The notes: generated by a model from the sequence alone, not told the origin. 64,000 nt of DNA from JBARDN01 sp963755705 (GCA_963755705.1 CAVWKW010000001.1:1860001-1924000); one strand, 5' to 3'. Shown: positions 8,162 to 17,522, counted from the stretch's first letter. Translations and numbers: made by a program.

Positions 8162-8938
8162 TTGAAAGATCCATTTAGCGTCGAAGGCAAAGTCACTATC
8201 GTCACTGGCGGCGGAACGGGAATCGGCGAGTCGATCGCCAAGGAATTCGCCAGCCGCGGCGCGCCGGTGCTGATCGCGAGCCGCAAGGTTGAGAACCTCG
8301 AGAAGGTGCGCGATGAGATTCGCAAAGCCGGCGGCAAATGCGAGATGGTGCAATGCGACGTCCGCGAGCCGGAGCAGTGCGACGCGATGGTGGCGGCGGC
8401 GGTCAAGCAGTTCGGGCACCTGGACGTGCTGATCAACAATCACGGCGCGAGTATCGCGAGCTCGACGCTCGATCTTAAGCCCAACGGATGGCGCGCGGTG
8501 GTCGGGATCAATCTCGACGGCGCGTTCTTCTGCTCGAAGGCGGCGGCGCGCCAGTTTATCGCCCAGAAATCGCCCGGCTCGATCATCAATATCTCTTCGA
8601 CCGCCGGAATCGACGGCTCCTCGCACATGCTGCCCTACAGCGCGTCCAAGGCGGGCGTGATCACCCTGACTATCTCGCACGCGAGTGAATGGGGCGACAA
8701 GGGAATTCGCGTCAACTGTATCGCGCCCGGCCCGATCGACACGGTCGGCGCCGCGCCGCGGGTGTGGCCGAATCCGAAGGTGAAACAGGCGGTCGCGCGC
8801 TCGCGCGCGCTCGGTCGTTTCGGCACGGTCGAGGAAATCGCGTACCCGTGTATCTTCCTGGCCTCGGACGCGTCGAGCTACATGACCGGCTCGCTGCTGG
8901 TTATCGACGGCGGAACCTCGCCGCGGATGGCGGAGTAA
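8162..8938 (+). CDS. Short-chain dehydrogenase/reductase (SDR)
   Basis: 258 residues. The start is a TTG at 8162 with AGGAGG about ten bases upstream; the frame is open upstream into the repeat, but without SDR sequence. The NAD(P)-binding motif TGGGTGIG, the NNHGAS motif (in place of NNAG), the catalytic Ser in INISSTAG, and YSASK (Tyr and Lys of the active site) are all present. The C-terminal GGTSPRMAE is like the classical SDR end. It resembles 2,4-dienoyl-CoA reductase and 3-oxoacyl-reductase relatives. The substrate cannot be told from sequence. It stands alone between a repeat and a convergent gene. Confidence 0.85.
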   Translation: MKDPFSVEGKVTIVTGGGTGIGESIAKEFASRGAPVLIASRKVENLEKVRDEIRKAGGKCEMVQCDVREPEQCDAMVAAAVKQFGHLDVLINNHGASIASSTLDLKPNGWRAVVGINLDGAFFCSKAAARQFIAQKSPGSIINISSTAGIDGSSHMLPYSASKAGVITLTISHASEWGDKGIRVNCIAPGPIDTVGAAPRVWPNPKVKQAVARSRALGRFGTVEEIAYPCIFLASDASSYMTGSLLVIDGGTSPRMAE

Positions 8939-8961
8939 GCGTCGCGGCGCGCGGGCGTTCG

Positions 8962-9432
8962 CTAGTCGAACGCCTGCGGGTCGCACTTGAGCGCGAGCTG
9001 GCGCAGGTCGCTTTCGTGATCGACGTCCTCGGCCGCCATCGTGCCGAGCGTGTCGGCGATCTCCTGATCGACCGCTTCCCAGTGCATCGCGCACAGGCGT
9101 AGCCCCGCCGCGAGCGCCGACAGCATCGAGAGGTCGCCGCCCAGCCGCTCCCAGTTGCTCGAGCCCTCGCGCGGCTGATCCTCGAGCGGTCGCGGCCACA
9201 TCTCGCGATCGGAAAGGATGTTGCGCAAGATTTTGAAATGCGCCGCTTCCTTTTCTGCCAGCACTTTCAAGTCGGCCGCCATGGCCGGATAAGAGCATCG
9301 CGCTGCGTGCCGTCCAAGCCGCGCGATAAGCGCTTCTTTGCGGCCCGCGAGGCCGGCCAATTCGTCGGCCACGCGTTTTTCCGCTGAAGCGGATGATCTG
9401 AACTTCGAGAAGATTCCCATCGCTGATGCCAT
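8962..9432 (-). CDS. Ferritin-like di-iron protein (MiaE-like)
   Basis: About 156 residues from the ATG at 9432. The frame extends further upstream, but that part overlaps the neighbouring metallopeptidase gene in another frame and reads as non-native. Two carboxylate-histidine motifs, EKEAAHFKIL near the middle and EDVDHESDL near the C-terminus, fit a four-helix ferritin-like di-iron bundle. The family closest by feel is the tRNA hydroxylase MiaE group, but the protein is shorter, so the substrate is not assigned. It is convergent with the SDR gene and lies downstream of the HELVH-containing gene on the same strand. Confidence 0.6.
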   Translation of the reverse strand: MASAMGIFSKFRSSASAEKRVADELAGLAGRKEALIARLGRHAARCSYPAMAADLKVLAEKEAAHFKILRNILSDREMWPRPLEDQPREGSSNWERLGGDLSMLSALAAGLRLCAMHWEAVDQEIADTLGTMAAEDVDHESDLRQLALKCDPQAFD

Positions 9433-9511
9433 TGTCCCCCGCGTGCCGCTTTCCGTCTTCAGCGACGATCTTGCGGCGTGGTCATTAGCTAGCGGATCGC
9501 GGGCCGGGTCA

Positions 9512-10078
9512 TCAAGACGGCGGATCGCCGGAATCCGGTGGCAGCAGCATCCGCACCAGGAACGACTCGCGCCGGAAGAAGCCCATGGTGTGGTACGAAT
9601 CGCCCAGGCGCAACAGCGCGTAGTCGAGATAGTGCACCAGCTCATGCATCAGGGTGCGCACAAAGGTACGCGGCCGGACGACGTCGTGACGCTGCGCGGT
9701 CCGCATCCAGAGGACGATATGCGCAGGCGTGCGCGAGCGCGCGTCGAAGGGATAGAACAGGCCGTGCAATTCGCCGCGCTGATTTCTCGGGCGCACACTG
9801 CGCACCTCGACCGCGAGCGGCATCACGGCGGCCATCCGGCAGACCTCGATTGCGACGGCGCGAGTAGCCTCGGCGATCGCGGGCGCGCCGCCCGACTCGA
9901 GCGCGCGGCCCAGCGCGGCGACGCTCTCGCGCGCGGAGGCGGTCGCCTCGAAATCGAACTTGCCGATTTCATCGCTGCGCAGGTACGCCCGCTGCGCCAG
10001 CGGCGGCATCCGGTAGAAAAATGCAGGCAGCTTGCGCTCGGTGGACGGCGGTTTTTTCGCGGTCGGCATCGCGGACAC
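9512..10078 (-). CDS. Putative zinc metallopeptidase with HELVH motif
   Basis: 188 residues with TLMHELVHYLDY at about residues 143-154, matching the HExxH zinc-binding signature. A further GDSYHTMGFFRRE may contribute a third ligand. There is no signal peptide, so it is probably cytoplasmic. Similar small HExxH proteins of unknown substrate are widespread. It lies upstream of the ferritin-like gene with a gap of about 80 bases, so the two may share a transcript. It is divergent from the adenosine-specific kinase gene with 72 bases between their starts. The peptidase role is inferred from the motif only. Confidence 0.6.
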   Translation of the reverse strand: MSAMPTAKKPPSTERKLPAFFYRMPPLAQRAYLRSDEIGKFDFEATASARESVAALGRALESGGAPAIAEATRAVAIEVCRMAAVMPLAVEVRSVRPRNQRGELHGLFYPFDARSRTPAHIVLWMRTAQRHDVVRPRTFVRTLMHELVHYLDYALLRLGDSYHTMGFFRRESFLVRMLLPPDSGDPPS

Positions 10079-10150
10079 GCGCGCGCGGCCTTTGCGTGCG
10101 CGGCGCGCTTTCGTATCATCATCGAATCCGCACAGCGTTTGCGAGGGGTC

Positions 10151-10636
10151 ATGGAGCTCAAGTCAATAGCAATCGCCAAGCCTTCCGAAGACGTCAACGT
10201 GATCGTCGGGCAGTCGCACTTTATCAAGACGGTCGAGGACCTGTTCGAGGCTCTGGTGCAGGCGGTCCCGCAAATTCGCTTCGGCGTCGCGTTCAACGAG
10301 GCTTCCGGCCCATGCCTCGTGCGGCATACCGGCACTGATGAGGCGCTCGAGCGCGCGGCTACCGAGGCGGCGCGCGCGATCGGCGCGGGACACATCTTCG
10401 TCGTGATGCTCGGCAACGCGTTTCCGGTGAACGTGCTGAATCCGATCAAATCAGTCGCCGAGGTTTGCACGATCTTCTGCGCAAGCGCCAACCCGCTGCG
10501 GATCATCGTCGCCGAAGAATCGGGCGCGCGCGGCGTCGTAGGAGTGATCGACGGCGAGCCTCCTAAGGGCGTCGAGAGCGAGGCGGACCAGAAAGAACGC
10601 CACGCGATGCTCCGCCGGTTCGGCTACAAGCAGTAG
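10151..10636 (+). CDS. Adenosine-specific kinase family protein (DUF355-type)
   Basis: 161 residues from an ATG preceded by GAGGGG. Conserved family features include the N-terminal IAIAKPSEDVNVIVGQSHF and EDLFEALVQAVP, then FGVAFNEASGPCLVR, and the glycine-rich RGVVGVIDGEPPKGVE at the C-terminus. The archaeal member of this family binds adenosine and is described as an adenosine-specific kinase; the bacterial role is not established. It is a single gene between a divergent peptidase and the downstream penicillin-binding protein. Confidence 0.8.
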   Translation: MELKSIAIAKPSEDVNVIVGQSHFIKTVEDLFEALVQAVPQIRFGVAFNEASGPCLVRHTGTDEALERAATEAARAIGAGHIFVVMLGNAFPVNVLNPIKSVAEVCTIFCASANPLRIIVAEESGARGVVGVIDGEPPKGVESEADQKERHAMLRRFGYKQ

Positions 10637-10741
10637 ATGCGCAGGAGAAAGTTGCTTCGGAACCGGCGCGCGATTCCGGTATGATCGCAATGCGTGTGGA
10701 TACGCGGAGGCTGCGATTGCGCGGGTCGCCGGAGGCGCTAG

Positions 10742-13189
10742 GTGGTTGTGGCTAAGGCTGTTGACAGGCGGGGCGCGAAGAGCCGCAAGAAGCGCGAATG
10801 GCGGATCGCAGGATGGCGTGTGCGGACCATCGCGGGCGCGGCGCTCCTGCTGATCATTTTCGCGACCGGCTTCTATCTCGCGCAACTATACGGTGAAATT
10901 TCCGCCATGATCGAGCAGCGTCGGGAGGCGCTAAGCAGCGCGATATATTCCGCACCCGCGATAATCCGGCCCGGCGACGATGTCGTCCGCACCGGCCTTA
11001 TCGATCGCCTGAGTCATCTGAGCTACACGCAGACGACGGCGCCTGCGTCACCCGGCGAGTACTCGCGCACCCCGGGCCTGATCACGATCTACACGCGCTC
11101 CTTCAGCCTCGCGGGCGCTGACTATCCGGGCGCGGTCGTGCGTGTCGCGCTTAGCGGCGCTCGAGTCTCGAACGTGATCGACTCGTTCGGAGTGTCCGCA
11201 CGTTCGGCTGTGCTCGAGCCTGAGGTGATCGGGCGGCTGCTGCCGGGCGTTCCTGCCGAACGCGTAGAGATCGCGCTGGGCGAGATGCCGCAGTACCTGG
11301 TGAACGGACTGATCGCGACCGAGGACCGATGGTTTTATTACCATCCGGGAATCGATCCGATTCGCGTGATTGAGGCCGCGTTCGTCGATGTGCGCTCGCA
11401 TCATCTGGCGCAGGGCGCCAGCACGCTCACGCAGCAGCTTGCGCGCACCTTTATGGATCGGCACGAGCGCAGTTTCAGCCGCAAATTCCGCGAGCTCGCA
11501 GTCGCGATCGTGCTCGAGATGCGCTTGGGCAAACGCGAAATTCTCGAGCGCTATATCAATGACGTGCCGATGGGCTCGTACGACGGCACGCCAATCGAGG
11601 GTCTGCCGCAGGCCGCGCGCTACTTGTTCAACAAGGACTTGAGAGAGGTGACGCCGGCGGAGGCCGCGACGCTCATCGGGATGATCCAGGCGCCGAGCCT
11701 CTACGATCCGCGGCGGCATCCGGATAACTGCCTGGTGCGGCGCAATATCGTCCTCGGCGTCATGAAGAACGCGGGTGTGATCGACGGGGCCGCATATCAG
11801 CACGCGCTCGCGGAGCGGATCGACGTGACCAAGCCGCCGGGACTGCGCCGCGCGCCGTACTTTACCGACTTCGTGACGAGCTTCGTCGACAAGATTCCAG
11901 GACTTAACGGGCATCTCGAAGGGCTCGAGGTTTACACCACGCTCGACACTGAAATGCAGGCGTTCGGGCAGGAGGCGATCGAGCAGAATCTGGCGCAGCT
12001 CGAAAAATCACACAGCAGGCTGCGCCGCGCGGACAAGACGAAGCAGCTCGAAAGTGCGATGGTTGCGCTCGACGCGTCGAGCGGCGCTATTCGCGCGATG
12101 GTCGGGGGACGCGATTATTCTTTGAGCCAGTTCAACCGCGCCGCGATGGCCCAGCGCCAGCCCGGCTCCGCGTTCAAGCCGATTGTCTATCTGACCGCGC
12201 TCGATCCTTCGCGCGCGCCGTTCTCTCCCGCGATGACGCTGGCGAGCGTCCTGCCCGATCGCCCAATGTCTTTCGGAGGCTGGACCCCGGCCAACTACGA
12301 GCGCACTTACCAGGGACAGGTGACGGTCGCCGAGGCGCTATTCGAGTCGCTCAACGTGCCGACGGCGTGGGTGGGGAATCAGCTTGGACCTGCGCGAATA
12401 GTGCAGACCGCGCACGAACTGGGAATCCAGGAAGAGCTGCCCGCAGTGCTGCCGATCTCGATCGGCGCGGACGAGACCACGCTGCTCGAGCTGGTCGGCG
12501 CGTATCAGGTCTTCGCCAATGCGGGCGCGCAGGACCCGCCGTACGCGGTTGCGGCAGTCGTCGACGCGGCTGGGCACGTGATTTTTCATCATGAAGACGA
12601 CGAGAATCGCGTCATCAATCCCTCCGTCGCGTACCTGATTACCGGAGCGCTCGAGCAGGTGCTGCGCTACGGCACCGCCGCGTCGGCACAGCGGATGGGA
12701 CTCAAATTTCCCGCGGCTGGAAAGACCGGCACGACCCAGGATTATCATGACGGATATTTCGTCGGGTACACGCCCGACCTGGTTTGCGGCGTGTGGGTCG
12801 GCTTCGACGAGCCGCAGAGCCTCGGGCTGCCGGGCGCGAGCGTGGCGCTGCCGGCGTGGGTGAATTTCATGACTCATGCGGTGCCGGACGACTCGCCGGA
12901 TTTCGCCGAGCCCTCGGGAATCGTGATGGCCACGATCGATCCGCAAAGCGGCGGCCTGGCGACGCCTGCGTGTCCGCGGGCAATCGCGCTGCCGTTCCTG
13001 GTCGGCACCGCGCCGACAACCACGGCGTGTGGCGGCGGCGGAATTCTCGCATCATTACCCGCGGCATTGGGCGGCACGCCGAATCCTCCAGCGGGCACCG
13101 CGATGGCTCCGGAAGCCGCTCAGCCGCTCCCGGGTGCGAGTCCGTCACCGGGCGGAATTCGCGGATTCTTTCACAGGCTGTTTCATTGA
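10742..13189 (+). CDS. mrcB: Class A penicillin-binding protein (PBP1B-type transglycosylase/transpeptidase)
   Basis: 815 residues. A short basic cytoplasmic tail and one transmembrane helix (about 25-50) precede a UB2H-like region. The GT51 transglycosylase follows, with its catalytic Glu in EDRWFYYHPGIDP (Glu at about 194), then QGASTLTQQLART and the RKFRELAVAIVLEMRLGKREILERY stretch. The transpeptidase domain carries SAFK (Ser about 476), SLN (Ser about 536) and KTGTT (Lys about 661). It polymerises and crosslinks peptidoglycan in the periplasm. The C-terminal tail from about residue 740 is rich in Pro, Gly and Ala and is probably unstructured. The start is a GTG. A terminator-like hairpin follows the stop. 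Confidence 0.92.
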   Translation: MVVAKAVDRRGAKSRKKREWRIAGWRVRTIAGAALLLIIFATGFYLAQLYGEISAMIEQRREALSSAIYSAPAIIRPGDDVVRTGLIDRLSHLSYTQTTAPASPGEYSRTPGLITIYTRSFSLAGADYPGAVVRVALSGARVSNVIDSFGVSARSAVLEPEVIGRLLPGVPAERVEIALGEMPQYLVNGLIATEDRWFYYHPGIDPIRVIEAAFVDVRSHHLAQGASTLTQQLARTFMDRHERSFSRKFRELAVAIVLEMRLGKREILERYINDVPMGSYDGTPIEGLPQAARYLFNKDLREVTPAEAATLIGMIQAPSLYDPRRHPDNCLVRRNIVLGVMKNAGVIDGAAYQHALAERIDVTKPPGLRRAPYFTDFVTSFVDKIPGLNGHLEGLEVYTTLDTEMQAFGQEAIEQNLAQLEKSHSRLRRADKTKQLESAMVALDASSGAIRAMVGGRDYSLSQFNRAAMAQRQPGSAFKPIVYLTALDPSRAPFSPAMTLASVLPDRPMSFGGWTPANYERTYQGQVTVAEALFESLNVPTAWVGNQLGPARIVQTAHELGIQEELPAVLPISIGADETTLLELVGAYQVFANAGAQDPPYAVAAVVDAAGHVIFHHEDDENRVINPSVAYLITGALEQVLRYGTAASAQRMGLKFPAAGKTGTTQDYHDGYFVGYTPDLVCGVWVGFDEPQSLGLPGASVALPAWVNFMTHAVPDDSPDFAEPSGIVMATIDPQSGGLATPACPRAIALPFLVGTAPTTTACGGGGILASLPAALGGTPNPPAGTAMAPEAAQPLPGASPSPGGIRGFFHRLFH

Positions 13190-13194
13190 TAATT

Positions 13195-13285
13195 CAGTAG
13201 GGCCGGCGTCTCGCCGGCCTCTTTTGCCTTTTCGATGATCAAGTCGCCGCGATGCGGCGACGACCGCCGAGACGGCGGTCCTACT
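13195..13285. terminator. Terminator-like hairpin within a triple-hairpin repeat
   Basis: GGCCGGCG-TCT-CGCCGGCC at 13201-13219 is followed by TCTTTTGCCTTTT, a typical rho-independent terminator for the penicillin-binding protein gene. Two more GC hairpins follow (GTCGCCGC / GCGGCGAC and GACCGCCG / CGGCGGTC). The whole is bracketed by CAGTAGG and CCTACTG, so it is also a palindromic REP-like unit separating two convergent genes. Confidence 0.75.
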
Positions 13286-13301
13286 GACGTTCGCGAGGGG
13301 T

Positions 13302-14348
13302 TCAGCCTGACGCGGTCACTTCTATAGACATCCGGGCTTGGCCGGACATTCCGCTGCCGGTCTGTGGATCGGTCGGAGGCTGCGCGACGCCGTTGCCGTC
13401 GATCGCGCGGATACTCACTATGTATTTGCCCGGGGTGATCGGTGCGAAGTGGTATTTCCACACTGTCCAAACATATGACGATTGATTACTCACCAGCTGG
13501 GCGTCGCGCCACGACTTGCCGTCATCAACCGAGCCCTGCACGCGCTTTATTCCCGCCGGTCCAGCGAGCGCCCATCCGTAGATATAGGCCGGACCGGCGA
13601 TCTTGGCGCTACGATCGAACAGCGACTGCATCCCGCCTTCTACGTGTGGCGAGAAAAATCCCGAGTTGACTTTGCGCCACGCGATATTGCTCCATCGGCG
13701 CGCTTCCCAATAGCCAGTCGTCGGACGATCGAGAAAATCGAGTTCGGTAATCCACTTCGGCTGCTTCATCCCGTACTTTCCCGGAATGAAAATTCGCACT
13801 GGAAAACCATGATCAGGCGGCAGCGGCACGCCGTTCATCATCCAGGGCAGGAAATTCTCGTCGCGGTGCAGTTCGTCAACCGGGAGGCCGGTGTAGTAGC
13901 CGTCAGCCGCACGCATCACGACCCAAACCGCGCGCCGGTTGACGCGAGCGCGCTCCAGGAGCGGACGCAGCCGCACGCCGCGCCATCGCGCGTTGCTGAT
14001 CAGGCCGCCGTCCGGAGGATTACCGATACATTCGAGCGTGAGAGTCTCGTCGATTTGCGGAAGCGATTTGATCTGAGCGTAGGAGAGCGCGAAGGGGTTA
14101 GCGACCAGTCCTTTGATACTGAGGCGCCAGGCAGTCGCGTTGACAGGAGGCGTGCTGGAATAGGTAGTGATATAGAACTTCGAGTTTGGCGTCGGACCGC
14201 CAAACCTGACGGAGGTGGCCGTGCTCGCGCGAACCAGGCCGTCGAGCCCACCGAGTCCCGCGACAATGATCGTCGCGCCGCTGAGGCCGACGAATCGGCG
14301 CCGTGTCAATCGGCTATCCAGAGATGTGAGTTTGCGTGTTTCATGCAT
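13302..14348 (-). CDS. Sulfite-oxidase-like molybdopterin oxidoreductase, TAT-exported
   Basis: 348 residues. A twin-arginine signal (RLTRRRFVGLSG, near residues 13-24) leads into a hydrophobic segment, so the enzyme is exported folded to the periplasm. The oxidoreductase molybdopterin-binding domain holds the molybdenum-ligand cysteine in LECIGNPPDGG (Cys about 107), and then GVPLPPDHGFPVR and IPGKYGMKQPKW. The C-terminal third looks like the Mo-co dimerisation domain (RVQGSVDDGKSW). This places it with SorA, SoxC and sulfite oxidase rather than the shorter MsrP. Its substrate, sulfite or another sulfur compound, is not certain. No cytochrome partner is adjacent. Confidence 0.82.
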   Translation of the reverse strand: MHETRKLTSLDSRLTRRRFVGLSGATIIVAGLGGLDGLVRASTATSVRFGGPTPNSKFYITTYSSTPPVNATAWRLSIKGLVANPFALSYAQIKSLPQIDETLTLECIGNPPDGGLISNARWRGVRLRPLLERARVNRRAVWVVMRAADGYYTGLPVDELHRDENFLPWMMNGVPLPPDHGFPVRIFIPGKYGMKQPKWITELDFLDRPTTGYWEARRWSNIAWRKVNSGFFSPHVEGGMQSLFDRSAKIAGPAYIYGWALAGPAGIKRVQGSVDDGKSWRDAQLVSNQSSYVWTVWKYHFAPITPGKYIVSIRAIDGNGVAQPPTDPQTGSGMSGQARMSIEVTASG

Positions 14349-14378
14349 GGTAGGAAAGCCGCAACTGACTAATCCCGG

Positions 14379-15257
14379 CTACTCTGCGGGATTTGGATCG
14401 CCGTCCGAACCGGGCGAATCATGATCGGACTCGATGACATCTTCGGTAGCGACGTTAACCCGCGTGGCGGCATCGCCTGAGACATCGGCGAGGCGGCGGG
14501 CAACGATGATGAAAGCCGAATGCGCAATCATCCGGAAGAATGGCCGCACGCTCATCCCTTTGACCTGCCAATGGCGCAGCAGCGTCTCGAAGGTCTCGAC
14601 TTCGCCGAAATCGGCGCGCGCCTGCAGCGCGTCAACGGTGTCTTTGATTTGCAGCGCCGTGGGAACGTAGCAGACCAGCACGCCGCCCGGACGTAATGCG
14701 CGGGCGGCGACTTCGAGCGCGCGGCTCGGCTCCGGCAGATCCAGGAACATCCGATCGACGCCGGTTTCTTCGAAGCCGTCGTACAAATCGCGCAGCCTGA
14801 GCGTCCAGTTGGGAGCGTCGCCGAAGTAGGCGGCGACGTTGCGCCGCGCGACTGCCGCGAAGTCCTCGCGAACTTCATACGAGATAACGCGGCCCGTGGG
14901 ACCGACCGCGCGCAGGAGCGCAATAGTCAGTGCTCCCGCTCCGGTGCCGCCTTCGACCACCGTCGCGCCAGGAAAAACGTCGCCCCAGATGAGCAGCGGT
15001 CCGGTGTCTTTCGGATAGATGACCTGCGCGGCGCGCGGCAACAGCGGGATCAGATCGGCGTAGGTCGGGCGCAGGACGACGAAGGTCTCGCCGGTCGAGA
15101 ATTTTACGCGCGAGCCTTCCTCGGTTCCAAAAATCGCGTCGGCGGCGAGCTCACCGCGAATCAGAATTTTCTTGCCCGCGTGCAAAGTCTTCAGGTATCG
15201 GCGCCCTTTGCGGTCGATGAAGATCACGGCGTCGCCGGCTTTGAGTTGTGATTCCAA
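14379..15257 (-). CDS. trmI: tRNA (adenine-58-N1)-methyltransferase
   Basis: 292 residues. The N-terminal beta domain (KAGDAVIFIDRKGRRYLKTL) is followed by the family sequence LLPRAAQVIYPKDTGPLLIWGDVFPG and the SAM-binding VEGGTGAGALTIALLRAVG. The catalytic loop follows with MFLDLPEPSRALEVAARALRPGGVL. This is the TrmI architecture, which methylates A58 in the T-loop of tRNA as a homotetramer. The C-terminal tail beyond about residue 260 is acidic and serine-rich and goes beyond the usual family length. It is downstream of, and on the same strand as, nothing obvious, and lies close to the molybdoenzyme gene. Confidence 0.88.
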   Translation of the reverse strand: MESQLKAGDAVIFIDRKGRRYLKTLHAGKKILIRGELAADAIFGTEEGSRVKFSTGETFVVLRPTYADLIPLLPRAAQVIYPKDTGPLLIWGDVFPGATVVEGGTGAGALTIALLRAVGPTGRVISYEVREDFAAVARRNVAAYFGDAPNWTLRLRDLYDGFEETGVDRMFLDLPEPSRALEVAARALRPGGVLVCYVPTALQIKDTVDALQARADFGEVETFETLLRHWQVKGMSVRPFFRMIAHSAFIIVARRLADVSGDAATRVNVATEDVIESDHDSPGSDGDPNPAE

Positions 15258-15406
15258 GATGACTTAACGCATATGCGAGAGTGATGCGCTCGCGCAACGG
15301 CAGCGGGCATCACCGCTGCCGCTGTCGCCCTGGCCTTTTCGGTGGGTTCGTTTCGCCTCGGACAATTCATCCGAGAAGCGACGCTTGATATTGGGCGGGG
15401 ACAGCG

Positions 15407-16261
15407 ATGACAATCAGTCAAAGGGGACGTTATATGGGCCGACAGAATATCGTCGCTCTGCTTCGTCTTATCGGATCACTGACGATTGCGACCACAATCG
15501 TGGGCATTGCGGGCCTCGCGACGGCGCAGAACGCGACTCCCGTCGCGGCCGCGGCGCCATCTCAACCACGATGCCCTGCCGCGTGGTCGGGTGCCAAAGA
15601 CAAGCCGGGTCCGGACGCCGTCGCCGCACTCAGCGCGCAACCCGACCTGGCAAGCTCGCTCGACGCTTATCACGTCAAGGACCGGGTGCTCGCGGTCGAT
15701 ATCGATTTGTCCAAACCGGTTGCCACGCTCGATCTGGTGGCGGATAACTCCGGCGACGTCGGGTTCGTCCGAAGCAGCGTGCCCAAGACAATCGAGAACG
15801 TTCCAACCGAAGTCACCGAGAACAAACCGTACGACAGATTCCTGCCTTACATGCTGCGCGTTCGCGGGTTAAGCAGGGCGCCCAATCCGCCGCTGCCGGC
15901 CGGATGCCCTCCGATCAAGGATAGCGATTCGCGGCCAGACCTTGACGTAGTGCGCGCGATGGCTGCGCGAATCGATTTCCTGGCCGCCGAGCCGAATTGG
16001 TTCCCGTCGGGCGATACCGCGGTGATCGAAGGAGTGGGAATAGATATGGAGGGACAAACCTCGGCGCTGGATGTCACCGTCGATGACGGGACGGACAAGG
16101 GAGTCAAAGAGCTCGCCTACGTAAAGAGCCGCATCCCAGATTCGTTCGAGGGCGTCCCGGTCGAGACGAGCGTCATAGATGTTGTCGATTTGACCGGTGA
16201 CGCCCGTGTCTTTGGAGGGGCGGCGTCCGATGGGCATTACGCCTATCCCGCGCAGAAGTGA
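15407..16261 (+). CDS. Secreted protein of unknown function
   Basis: Up to 284 residues with a Sec-type signal peptide: a hydrophobic stretch LTIATTIVGIAGLATA ends before QNATP. An internal ATG at 15434, preceded by GGGGA, is an equally good start and gives a tidier signal. The mature protein has two related segments: VATLDLVADNSGDVGFVRSS then VPTEVTENKPYD, and later DVTVDDGTDKGVKELAYVKS then VPVETSVIDVVD. This suggests an internal duplication of a small domain with a conserved I-P-x-x-F/I-E-x-V-P motif. I do not recognise the family. It is probably periplasmic. Confidence 0.65.
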   Translation: MTISQRGRYMGRQNIVALLRLIGSLTIATTIVGIAGLATAQNATPVAAAAPSQPRCPAAWSGAKDKPGPDAVAALSAQPDLASSLDAYHVKDRVLAVDIDLSKPVATLDLVADNSGDVGFVRSSVPKTIENVPTEVTENKPYDRFLPYMLRVRGLSRAPNPPLPAGCPPIKDSDSRPDLDVVRAMAARIDFLAAEPNWFPSGDTAVIEGVGIDMEGQTSALDVTVDDGTDKGVKELAYVKSRIPDSFEGVPVETSVIDVVDLTGDARVFGGAASDGHYAYPAQK

Positions 16262-16344
16262 CGGTGTTTTCTGATGTGTCATTCCCGCGCGCGTGGCGTG
16301 CATTCGAGGATGGTCACGATAAAGCGTTCGAGGCAGGAGGATCT

Positions 16345-17182
16345 ATGGGAATCGCGCTGATTACAGGATGCAGTTCCGGGATCGGCAAGCTCAGCGCGCT
16401 CGAGTTCGCTCGCCGGGGGCATCGCGTGTACGCCTCGATGCGCACGCTCGAAAACGCTGGCTATCTGCGCGCTGAAGCGCAGGCCGAGCGGCTCACGATC
16501 GAGACTATCCAGCTCGACGTGACCAACACCGCTTCGGTGAAGGATGCCGTCGCGCAGATCTTCGAGCGCGAGGGTCGTATCGATATCCTCGTCAACAATG
16601 CCGGCTTCGGCAGCGCAGGTCCCGTCGAGGATTACGACGATAACGATACCCGGGCAGGTCTTCGAGACTAATTTTTTCGGCGCGGTGCAGGTTACGCGCG
16701 CGGTGCTATCTGCGATGCGAGCGCAGCGGTCAGGGACGATCGTCATGGTGAGCTCGATCTCGGGATTGCGGACGTTTCCGTTCATGGCGGTTTACTCGGC
16801 GAGCAAGTTCGCGCTCGAGGCGATCAGCAACGGGCTTCGCTACGAGTTGCGGCCGTTCGGGATCCGCGTCGTGCTCATCGAGCCAGGGAATTTCAAAACG
16901 CGAGCCGGCACGAACATGTATTATCCCAAAAGTGTGCGTAATGGCGCCAAAGAGGGGACGAGCGACCCGCTCTATGCGCGGATTATCGAGCATCGTTTGA
17001 AGACTGGCGCAGCGCTCGCGCTTGGCGACGCGAACGATGTCGCGCGGGTGATCGTCGATGCGGCGGAGGCGAAAAATCCGCAAGCACGATACCTCGTCGG
17101 CGGCGACGCGCGAGAACTAGCGGCGCTAAGCCCCGAGGATTTCGAGCGGATGATCGAGGACTCGATCAAACTGCCCGATTGA
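16345..17182 (+). pseudogene. Short-chain dehydrogenase interrupted by a frameshift
   Basis: The gene starts at an ATG at 16345 with AGGAGG four bases upstream. The first frame reads MGIALITGCSSGIGKLSALE up to NNAGFGSAGPVEDYDD, then hits a stop at 16669-16671. A different frame continues the same protein from about 16650 with QVFETNFFGAVQVTRA, SSISG, YSASKFALE and the usual end. One extra G in the GGG near 16651-16653 explains the break. All catalytic residues (Ser, YSASK) are otherwise intact, and the reading frames on both sides have normal codon use. So this is either a very recent pseudogene or a sequencing or assembly error. Intact, it would be a 279-residue oxidoreductase. Confidence 0.75.
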
Positions 17183-17339
17183 ACGACGATGGCGAGATGG
17201 CGCGGAGAAATCCCGAGGCGCTGGGCGTATGCGGCGAGGCTGGATTTCTCGAAACGGGGTTTTCGTGTACAATGTGGTGTTTCGCCGCCTGCCTTGCGCA
17301 GGTTGGCAACTCCAATCCTGAGGACGGCTCAAATTCGTT

Positions 17340-17510
17340 ATGGCTGAAAAGAAAGCAAAGACCGCGGAAAAGAGTGGCGAGGTCCAGCACAAGCATCTGT
17401 GCCCCAACTGCGGCGCCGAGAGCAAGGCGACCAAGTTCGCCGGCTACGGCCGCAAGGGCTTCTATCTCGTATGCGAAAAGGCTTGCGGTTTCGTTGGCAA
17501 GACCCGCTAA
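17340..17510 (+). CDS. Small zinc-ribbon protein
   Basis: 56 residues from the ATG at 17340. A lysine-rich N-terminus is followed by HLCPNCGAESKATKF and YLVCEKACGFVGKTR, giving two cysteine pairs in a zinc-ribbon spacing. A GAGGA site is present but unusually far (about 15 bases) upstream. It is 12 bases from the next gene, itself a cysteine-containing basic protein, and both precede secF. Ribosomal protein L33 or transcription-factor-like ribbons are the nearest analogies, but I do not claim identity. Confidence 0.6.
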   Translation: MAEKKAKTAEKSGEVQHKHLCPNCGAESKATKFAGYGRKGFYLVCEKACGFVGKTR

Positions 17511-17522
17511 GGACACTTGACG

